A DNA stretch of 38,161 nt, from assembly GCA_009731375.1 (NCBI GenBank), contig BJOX01000250.1, forward strand, positions 16,081 through 54,241, read 5' to 3'. The first letter of the stretch is position 1, and every line of letters starts with the position of its first letter. Position numbers and translations under genes: made by a program. Below, piece by piece: positions 30,675-38,161 of the stretch. The notes beneath the pieces were generated by a model that saw only the letters and a program-made list of their open reading frames with translations, had not been told where the DNA came from and made no database searches. The stretch is from Paulinella micropora. Taxonomy: Eukaryota > Cercozoa > Imbricatea > Euglyphida.

Positions 30675-31162
30675 TGGTATGTATGAATATATGTATACAT
30701 GTATGCATGCTTGCATATATTTTCAATGTATGTATGTATGTATGTATGAATGTATGTATGCATGTATGTATGTATGTATGTATGCATATATGTATGTATG
30801 TATGTAAATATGTTTTTATGTATGTATGTATATATGTATGTATGTATGTATGTAGCATGCATGTACGTATGTATGTTTGCATTTATGTATATATGTAATA
30901 TTTGTATGCATGTCTGTATGTATGTATATATGTAATTAAGTATAAAAGTATATATCAGAGTATGTATGTATGTATGTGTGTATGTATGTATGTATGTATG
31001 TATGTATGTATGTATGTATGTATGTATGTATGTATGTATGTATGTGTGTGTGTATGTGTGTATGTGTGTACATATGTATGTATATATGTACGCACTGACA
31101 TACGTACGTACGTATGTACATGTATATACGTACATATATATGTATGTATATATATTTGTATG

Positions 31163-31196
<34 letters not shown>

Positions 31197-31600
31197 TATA
31201 TGTATATATGTTATGTGTATCATGTATGTTCTGCATGTATGTATGTATGCATGCATGTATGTATGCATGTATGTATTTATGTATGTATGTATGTATGTAT
31301 GTGTGTGTGTATGTATGCATGTATGTATGTATGTATGTATGTTTGTATGTTTGTATGTATGTATGTATGTATATATGTATTTAGATATGTATGTATGCAT
31401 GTATGTATGTATGTAGCTATAAATCTATGTATGTATGTATATGTATGAATTTACATGTATGTATGTATGTATGAACATGTATGAATTGACACTTATGTAT
31501 ATATGTATGTATGTATGAAATTACATTTATGTATGCATGCATGTATGTATATATGTATATATCTATGTATGTATGAATGTATGAATGTATGTATGTATGT
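30675..31600. repeat. (TATG)n array
   Basis: About 900 bp of TATG repeats with scattered variants and a few ACGTACGT-type patches near 31100. No gene. Confidence 0.95.
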
Positions 31601-31624
31601 ATATATTATTTTCTTCTGTCACAG

Positions 31625-31669
31625 TTCTTTAGCATTAGCCTAACTTTGACGCCTTTCTGTTGGAAATAA
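31625..31669 (+). CDS. possible terminal microexon
   Basis: Acceptor TTTTCTTCTGTCACAG, then 14 codons (FFSISLTLTPFCWK) and TAA 31667-31669. The stop overlaps AATAAA at 31665-31670. Acceptor and signal fit a last exon, but the coding part is too short to judge. Confidence 0.25.
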   Translation, partial: FFSISLTLTPFCWK

Positions 31670-31697
31670 ATATTGTTGCTTTGTTTGTATCAATATG

Positions 31698-32300
<603 letters not shown>

Positions 32301-32310
32301 TATCTTCTAC

Positions 32311-32373
32311 CTGTTCTGCGAACGCCTGCATTCTTCCATAATTGCGCACTTGGGGGTTGACGCTTGTTGCCAG
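32311..32373 (-). CDS. minus-strand exon, unknown gene
   Basis: Exactly 21 codons between acceptor-like CATGTTAAG and donor GTAGAAG, in phase 0 on both sides. It reads LATSVNPQVRNYGRMQAFAE then Q. The NPQVR...A pattern has the feel of a HEAT/ARM helix, but I cannot name the protein. Confidence 0.45.
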
Positions 32374-32399
32374 CTTAACATGTAATAAAACATATCATC

Positions 32400-32545
32400 A
32401 TGCATACATACATACATACATACATACATACATACATACATACATACATACAACATAGATAAAGATGTACATACCAGCGTACATATATACATACATACAT
32501 AGATACATACATACATGCATGCATACATACATACATACATACGTA
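32400..32545. repeat. (CATA)n array
   Basis: Inverted relative to the (TATG)n at 32218-32295, with the exon at 32311-32373 in the loop. Confidence 0.9.
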
Positions 32546-32552
32546 CATATAT

Positions 32553-33050
32553 ACATGGAAGAACTAGTTAAAGACACTGAGAGGAAAGAACTTCGAACCA
32601 GATTAGGCAGTGAATGGATTTTTAGAGAATTTCAGAGGTGCATGAGACATTTGGGCAGAACTACCTCAACGAGCATTATAAGCTAGCAGCAGCAAGTAGA
32701 CCATCACATGATGAAATGGTAGAGTCAGCGAGAGAGATATACGTGCTGTGGTCAACTAAGCAGAAGAGGCTCAGGAGAGAACGAAGGAATGACAGAGAGA
32801 TTAAGGAAGAGCCTTGAGGGTAAAGGAGCAATCCTATTGCTAGGAGAAGAAGATGGAGAAGAGAGAGGAGGGAAGAGATACAGGAACAAGAGATAGACAA
32901 AGAACGGGAAAAGGAAAAAGGGCGACAGTCATGGGAGTGATAGCTCAGGACAGGAATGGTGGTTGACGGCTACATGCTACAACTGCTATCAAACTGAGCA
33001 TACTAAGCGTGTTTGCCACAAACTGAAGTCTAACCCCAAACGAACCGGTC
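32553..33050 (+). mobile_element. decayed gag-like sequence with CCHC zinc knuckle
   Basis: Reading fragments in two or three frames give ELRTRLGSEWIFREFQRC, QNYLNEHYKLAAASRPSHDE and EIYVLWSTKQKRLRRERR. A clear zinc knuckle C-x2-C-x4-H-x4-C (CYNCYQTEHTKRVC) follows at about 32974-33015, as in nucleocapsid parts of retroelement Gag proteins. Frameshifts and stops show it is degenerate. No LTR or pol sequence was found nearby. Confidence 0.5.
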
Positions 33051-33055
33051 CTAAG

Positions 33056-33808
33056 TCAACTCACTCTGACTCCCGAGTGTTGTGTGAGGTATATATCCAT
33101 GTCATCTGTGGGTCGTGGTCTCATCTCTTTAAATGCTTTCTCTACATATCTCGCCGCACCGCTGACATTACAATATTTTTCTTTAATCATGCTGACTTTC
33201 TCAAAAGTGCAATATATCTTTTTGCTACGTAGGAATTGAATCACTTTTGATTCCGAGAATATAGTGGTTACGAGAAGTTGAAACATCCTACAGCGATGCA
33301 GGTACTGTTTTTCTGGCTTGTAATTCTTCTTCCTCAACAGATACATGTATTTTTTTGTTCTGGTCATTGATATCTTCTTTCTTCTGCTTGCTTTCTCTTC
33401 CCATGCTTTCTTCTCGTCCTTTGTGAGATCTTTCCAGTTGGCTGGCTTCTCTATCTGTTCCTTCTGTTCTGATGTTCTGCTTCCTCTTGTTCTCTGCTGT
33501 TGTGTTTCTTCTTCATCGTCTGTTCCTTCTGGTGTCTCCACTTCATGCAGTCCTCTCGGTTCGTCCAACTCTTCTGCCTTCCTCATGCGATGTCTATCGT
33601 ATCTATATTTCGTTTTCGCTGCTCTATGGTCCTTGAACGCATCATGAAACATATCACTGAGAGTAGTTTTAATATCATACGCGTACTCCTCTATCTGGTA
33701 ATAACAGCTTTGCAAATCTTTTTTGTTTCCTCTAAACACCGGTGTGTGAGACATCAACTGTCTCATGCTACTTGCATTGTACCGAAAATTACTTTCCCAG
33801 CGGCTCAT
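33056..33808 (-). CDS. 250-codon ORF of unknown function
   Basis: ATG 33808 to TGA 33056-33058, uninterrupted. N-terminal NASSMRQLMSHTPVFRGNK, a charged middle part (RHRMRKAEELDEP, then an acidic/Gln-rich linker), then PANWKDLTKDEKKAWEEKAS and a basic YMYLLRKKNYKPEKQYLHRC. The WKDLTKDEKKAWEEKA stretch resembles the middle of an HMG box, which bends DNA, but the rest does not fit. It lies antisense and adjacent to the gag-like relic, so it may belong to a mobile element. Confidence 0.5.
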   Translation of the reverse strand: MSRWESNFRYNASSMRQLMSHTPVFRGNKKDLQSCYYQIEEYAYDIKTTLSDMFHDAFKDHRAAKTKYRYDRHRMRKAEELDEPRGLHEVETPEGTDDEEETQQQRTRGSRTSEQKEQIEKPANWKDLTKDEKKAWEEKASRRKKISMTRTKKYMYLLRKKNYKPEKQYLHRCRMFQLLVTTIFSESKVIQFLRSKKIYCTFEKVSMIKEKYCNVSGAARYVEKAFKEMRPRPTDDMDIYLTQHSGVRVS

Positions 33809-33819
33809 AACAGTTGACT

Positions 33820-35550
33820 AGGTAATTAGCAGATCACTCACGAACCTAGTAGCTTTGTACATTCCGGTTTGCTGAGAGACTCCGTTTGAAGTCGCGACGC
33901 TCAATCAACACACTTTAATTCGGAAATAGAATAGCAGAACCGACAACTCAGAGGCAGTAACGAAACTGAATAAAATTCCGCAGTCGTAACTGTAACTATT
34001 ACCCAATTATTATTATCTAATTCTGAATACCAATCAAGTCATGTCAGTTACACTTATTGGACTAGAACTTCGGTTATCGACTATACAAATAAAATACTTT
34101 CCCACTTATAAAAGCAATTACTAACGGTAAACGCAATTAACCATCCAACCACACACACACACACACGCACACACATGTGCACACACGCACACATGTGCAG
34201 AAGCAAGCACACACAATGCAAGCATAGACACACGCACATGTACATATATAACCAGAACATTAATCATGATGTCCTTATGGTCTGGAGGGTGGTTTATTGA
34301 AAACGTAGAATAAATGAAGTGTATTTTTTTTCTCCATTTTCTAGAGTGTTTTGATTTTGGCTTCTGTTACGATTTTGTTTAGCGTACCGACCCAGACCAA
34401 CTTTAGCAATGTGTCTACATGCACTAGTGGCTCATGAACTATATTTTCTAGTGATAAGTGTACACTTCCTATTTTATTCATATCTTTGCAGAAACTATGA
34501 TTATTTTTACATCAGTTTCAGTTTCAGCTGCTTTTTTAATTTTTAGTTTCAGTTTCTATTTTTTTTCCACCAAAAACATCAGTTTCGAAACTTAGGGAAT
34601 TCTAACCTCTCAGCTTCTAGTTTCCACACTTAATTCTTGTTGCTAGTTTATTTTGTATTTTCTCTGTTATTATGATGATTTTTCTTTGTTTTGATTTGAT
34701 GAACTCATCCTCATCATCTCATCATCATCCTCCTCTTCGTATTTATCTTCTTCTACTTGACTTCTTGCTTCTTGTTCGCAAAGTTGGTATGAGCTGGTTA
34801 TATAATATTCGTTCGTATTTTTTTTTCCGAATATAGCTTTGGTTCGCATAAAAGATGAATAAGAGGTGTGTTTAATATAATCATTATGACATACTGCTGT
34901 ATGCTTTCAGTTTTGAATTCATTTGCGTGATAAGTCATACGTTTCAACTGAGGAAGGACAGAATTTGAGATTTGTTCGATAGAGCGAGAGCATTTGAGAT
35001 TTATAACAAGAAGTGATGTGAAGTGATTGCTGAGTGTACATATTTAATGCATATCTAAATATCTCACTTTTAAACGCTTTCTTTCATATTTCTCTGATTG
35101 TCATAGTTAGAAAAAGTGTGTTTTTGTTACTCCAAAATGAAACTTGAGTGGCATAACCACTGATACATGTTATTCAACACTCACAATTTAAACACTATAT
35201 TATCTTTTTTCAAATACACAATCTATGTTCTTCCAATAAGCAAGTTTCTCTGAGTCTTTTCATTCATGAAGATCTAGTGCTAGTACAAGGTCCAGATATA
35301 TACTTTCCATTTCTTTCTAATCTTGGATTCAAGACTTGTATGTGAAGATATGCTTCAAAAAGGTGTATGTTCTGCAATGCTGACAGCGACTTGATTCTCA
35401 AAAATACTAGGAAGGAATTTTGCTTCATGCTCTTCCTTCCTTTATAGGCAAGCGCTCTTCATTTATCAATACAAAACATTGAAAGCAAAGCGGTGAGCAA
35501 GGGCGCGCGGTCCCGTAGCCCCTCTTCCAACTAAACATGATTCTAAGTAA
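33820..35550. other. AT-rich region without clear genes
   Basis: Unique AT-rich DNA with a CA tract at about 34150-34200. Both strands are full of stops. I see no exon with splice sites. Confidence 0.6.
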
Positions 35551-35552
35551 TA

Positions 35553-35599
35553 TTACAATTGCTCAGGTGGGACACACGAGACACGGGGGAGTCGGGACT
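35553..35599 (-). CDS. possible terminal exon
   Basis: Acceptor TGTGTGCTGTGCAG at 35600. One frame reads SRLPRVSCVPPEQL to TAA 35553-35555; another reads SPDSPVSRVSHLSN. The latter resembles the exon at 35737 (SPVSRR). Frame choice is undecided. Confidence 0.3.
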
Positions 35600-35639
35600 C
35601 TGCACAGCACACACATATAGATAGATGAATAAACAGACA

Positions 35640-35682
35640 GACAGACAGATAGATAGATAGATAGATAGATAGACAGATAGGC

Positions 35683-35732
<50 letters not shown>
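35640..35732. repeat. (GATA)n array
   Basis: A GATA/GACA tetranucleotide array between two minus-strand exons, beginning right after the donor of the exon at 35737. Confidence 0.95.
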
Positions 35733-35736
35733 TAAC

Positions 35737-35773
35737 CTGGACGAGCTCCTGTATACGTCTAGAAACCGGTGAC
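35737..35773 (-). CDS. 37-nt microexon
   Basis: Acceptor ATATGTATGCAG, donor GTTACTATC. One base plus 12 codons reading SPVSRRIQELVQ. Donor and acceptor are good; coding length is small. Confidence 0.4.
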
Positions 35774-35888
35774 CTGCATACATATATACATTCATACAGA
35801 CATAAACAGATAGATAAATAAACAGAGGATGCAGGTAGGTAGGCAGGTATATATATATACATGTATATATATATAAATAGAGAGAGAG

Positions 35889-35923
<35 letters not shown>

Positions 35924-35958
35924 GAGATAGAGAGATAGAGAGATGGATAGATAGATAC

Positions 35959-36005
35959 CTTGAGCTGTCTAGTTCGCTGTTCTCATCAAATCCAGTTGAG
36001 ATGGC
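35959..36005 (-). CDS. tandem-duplicated small exon, copy 2
   Basis: A 47-nt exon, acceptor CTGAAATAG, donor GTATCTATC. The reading AISTGFDENSELDSS is acidic. The block CGAACTAGACAGC recurs in the exon at 37452. Phase against the exon at 36226 would put TAG in frame (AAC TAG ACA) if they are directly joined, so they may be alternative exons. Confidence 0.4.
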
Positions 36006-36122
36006 CTATTTCAGTTGAAGATAAAGTTAGGTCAATAGATAGCTATGCAGATAGGTAGATAGGTAGGTAAATATATAAATGGATAGATAGATGCATGTAT
36101 TGTAGGTAGGTAGGTAGGTAGG

Positions 36123-36165
<43 letters not shown>

Positions 36166-36225
36166 ACAGAAGATTCAGATCGATCGATAAACAGAAGAAG
36201 CAGATAGATAGACAGCTCTTAGTAC

Positions 36226-36342
36226 CTCGCGCTGGCTAGCTCTACTTCGTTGTTATCGTCCACCAGGCCGCGTAGAGAAGAACTGCTGTTTGAGATCACA
36301 GGGTTTGTGTAAAAGTAGTGTACTTTATCGGAAAGCAGTGGC
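36226..36342 (-). CDS. minus-strand exon, unknown gene
   Basis: A 117-nt exon with acceptor TTTTTCTTTTCAG and donor GTACTAAG. It reads PLLSDKVHYFYTNPVISNSS, then SSLRGLVDDNNEVELASA, ending in phase 2. The acidic end (VDDNNEVELASA) is similar to the two 47-nt exons at 35959 and 37452, suggesting exon duplication. Protein not recognised. Confidence 0.55.
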
Positions 36343-36411
36343 CTGAAAAGAAAAATGAAGTGAAAAGAACGGGAATAAATAAAGAAGTGAACGTGCAAAG
36401 GTGATTTAACG

Positions 36412-36416
36412 GTGGA

Positions 36417-36476
<60 letters not shown>

Positions 36477-36496
36477 GAAATATAGGAGAGAGAGGG

Positions 36497-36528
<32 letters not shown>

Positions 36529-37260
36529 GGGGGGGGAGGGGGGGGGAGGGNNNNNNNNNNNNNNNNNNNNNNNNNNNNNNNNNNNNNNNNNNNNNNNNNN
36601 NNNNNNNNNNNNNNNNNNNNNNNNNNNNNNNNNNNNNNNNNNNNNNNNNNNNNNNNNNNNNNNNNNNNNNNNNNNNNNNNNNNNNNNNNNNNNNNNNNNN
36701 NNNNNNNNNNNNNNNNNNNNNNNNNNNNNNNNNNNNNNNNNNNNNNNNNNNNNNNNNNNNNNNNNNNNNNNNNNNNNNNNNNNNNNNNNNNNNNNNNNNN
36801 NNNNNNNNNNNNNNNNNNNNNNNNNNNNNNNNNNNNNNNNNNNNNNNNNNNNNNNGAGAGAGAGAGAGAGAGCGAGAGTGAGTGAGAGAGAGAGAGAGAG
36901 GGAGAAAGAAGAAGAAGAAGAAGAAGAAGAAGAAGAAGAAGAAGAGGAAGAGGAGGAAGAAGAAGAAGAGGAAGAAGAAGAGGAAGAGGAAGAGGAAGAA
37001 GAAGAAGAAGAAGAAGAAGAAAGAAGAAGAAGAAAGAAGAAGAAGAAAGAAGAAAGAAGAAAGAAGAAAGAAGAAGAAAGAAGAAAGAAAGAAGAAAGAA
37101 AGAAGAAAGAAAGAAAAAAGAAGAAAAAAGAAGAAAAAAGAAGAAAAAAGAAGAAAAAAGAAGAAAAAAGAAAGAAAGAAAGAAAGAAGAAAGAAGAAAG
37201 AAGAAAGAAGAAGAAGAAGAAAGAAGAAGAAGAAGAAGAAGAGGAGGAGGAGGAGGAGGA

Positions 37261-37297
<37 letters not shown>

Positions 37298-37318
37298 AAG
37301 AGAGAGAGAGAGCGAGAG

Positions 37319-37355
<37 letters not shown>

Positions 37356-37401
37356 AAGAGAGAGAGAGAGAGAAAAGAGAGATAGAGAGAGAGATAGAGA
37401 G

Positions 37402-37450
<49 letters not shown>
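36412..37450. repeat. GA / GAA arrays with a gap
   Basis: (GA)n, a G-rich block, unknown bases 36551-36855, then (GAA)n/(GAAA)n and (GA)n. Long Glu/Lys or Leu/Phe ORFs over it are artefacts. It separates two homologous exons and probably is an intron. Confidence 0.95.
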
Positions 37451-37451
37451 C

Positions 37452-37498
37452 TTCGTCGCTGTCTAGTTCGAATTGAGACAGAACACCTCTTTGCGCGC
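37452..37498 (-). CDS. tandem-duplicated small exon, copy 1
   Basis: A 47-nt exon, acceptor TTATGTGGCAG, donor GTCTCTTTCTC running straight into (CT)n on the minus strand. It reads AQRGVLSQFELDSDE. Same length as, and sharing CGAACTAGACAGC with, the exon at 35959. Confidence 0.45.
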
Positions 37499-37596
37499 CT
37501 GCCACATAAGTCAATATAGATAAGTCACACAGACATATGCAGGTATGCATGTATGTATGCATGTATGTAGAGTTGTTGTCAGCAACTCGTAACTGA

Positions 37597-37597
37597 G

Positions 37598-37636
<39 letters not shown>

Positions 37637-37870
37637 GCAATCAAGCAATCAAGCAAGCCTGCAAGTAAGTAAGTAATTAAGCAAGCAAGTAAGTAAGTAA
37701 TTAAGCAAGCAAGCAAGCAAGCAAGCAACCAAGCAAGCAAGCAAGTAAGCAAGCCAGTAGCAAGTAAGCAAGTAAGTAAGCAAGTAAGCAAGTAAATACG
37801 TATGCACGTATGAATGTATGTATACATACCTATATATGTATGCATGTATGTATGTATGTATGTATGTATG
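37597..37870. repeat. (AATC)n, (AAGC/AAGT)n and (TATG)n arrays
   Basis: Three successive tetranucleotide families that differ by single-base steps. Confidence 0.95.
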
Positions 37871-37881
37871 CTGTAGCTTAC

Positions 37882-37912
37882 TAGGACTCTCAGGAACGCG
37901 GGCACAGATCAC
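37882..37912 (-). CDS. possible 31-nt microexon
   Basis: Acceptor ATATCTATCCAG, donor GTAAGC. It reads VICARVPESP. Very short; supported only by splice-site quality. Confidence 0.25.
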
Positions 37913-38030
37913 CTGGATAGATATATAGATAGATAGATAGATATGTTTAATCTATGGGCGTGGCTTAGCTTGAAAAGCCATTGCCTCCTATACTACCCCC
38001 GACAAGAACTTTCAGCACCGGCCAAGCTGC

Positions 38031-38061
38031 ACACCAACCACTGTCTCGCTGTGGTTGGTGT
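38031..38061. other. perfect 11-bp hairpin
   Basis: ACACCAACCAC and GTGGTTGGTGT are exact reverse complements separated by nine bases, in the unique sequence at the window end. It could be part of a transposable element or a structured RNA. Confidence 0.5.
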
Positions 38062-38161
38062 CTGTGCCCAGTTCAAGCCGAAAGGTAGCCGAGCCCTTTT
38101 GAACTATACGGGACAACACTAGAACACTCCCCAGGAGCGTGTGCCCTAAGGAGATGATGCC

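Noticed and set aside
36219-37604. 461-codon minus ORF and Glu/Lys-rich plus ORFs
   Set aside because: They span GA/GAA arrays and a gap; only the two short exon islands at either end look coding.

Overview
The window is eukaryotic nuclear DNA. It has long simple-sequence arrays, tRNA-headed SINE copies with trinucleotide tails, small exons flanked by GT/AG sites, AATAAA signals, assembly gaps and no prokaryotic operon structure. I cannot name the organism. Bacterial surface-repeat domains (BspA/DUF285 type), Cys-type leucine-rich repeats and possible in-frame stop codons would suit a protist, but the microsatellite and SINE load would also suit an invertebrate. The scaffold is gapped, and poly-G/poly-C blocks sit against several gaps, so local base accuracy is doubtful.

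Layout. (1) 1-700: two tandem tRNA-derived SINEs with (TTA)n tails. (2) 691-3924, + strand: a small Cys-rich gene whose exons are islands in microsatellite introns. Its last three exons join in perfect phase and end at TAA. (3) 4.7-24.7 kb: a largely GC-rich, gene-dense block. On the minus strand it has a putative PD-(D/E)XK-like protein, an LRR protein, and several Cys-rich, repetitive or membrane proteins. On the plus strand it has a short coding exon, a Cys-rich protein with an NLS-like start, a long multi-pass membrane protein, and a large mucin-like surface protein with a WGDGT/BspA-like ectodomain. (4) 24.8-38.2 kb: AT-rich, microsatellite-dominated DNA with scattered minus-strand exons (one HEAT/CAND1-like), a decayed gag-like zinc-knuckle sequence and one 250-codon ORF of unknown function.

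The most striking signal is in the GC-rich block. Convincing coding frames run through single TAG codons, less often TGA, rarely TAA. In the BspA domain an internal repeat aligns residue for residue across a TAG. Either UAG (and perhaps UGA) is read as an amino acid here, or the genes are decaying. The same genes also carry single-base frameshifts, many at short homopolymer runs. Both explanations remain open.

The genes do not form a recognisable pathway. The surface protein, the multi-pass protein and the Cys-rich membrane-like proteins suggest a cell-surface theme. The NLS-bearing proteins suggest nuclear factors.
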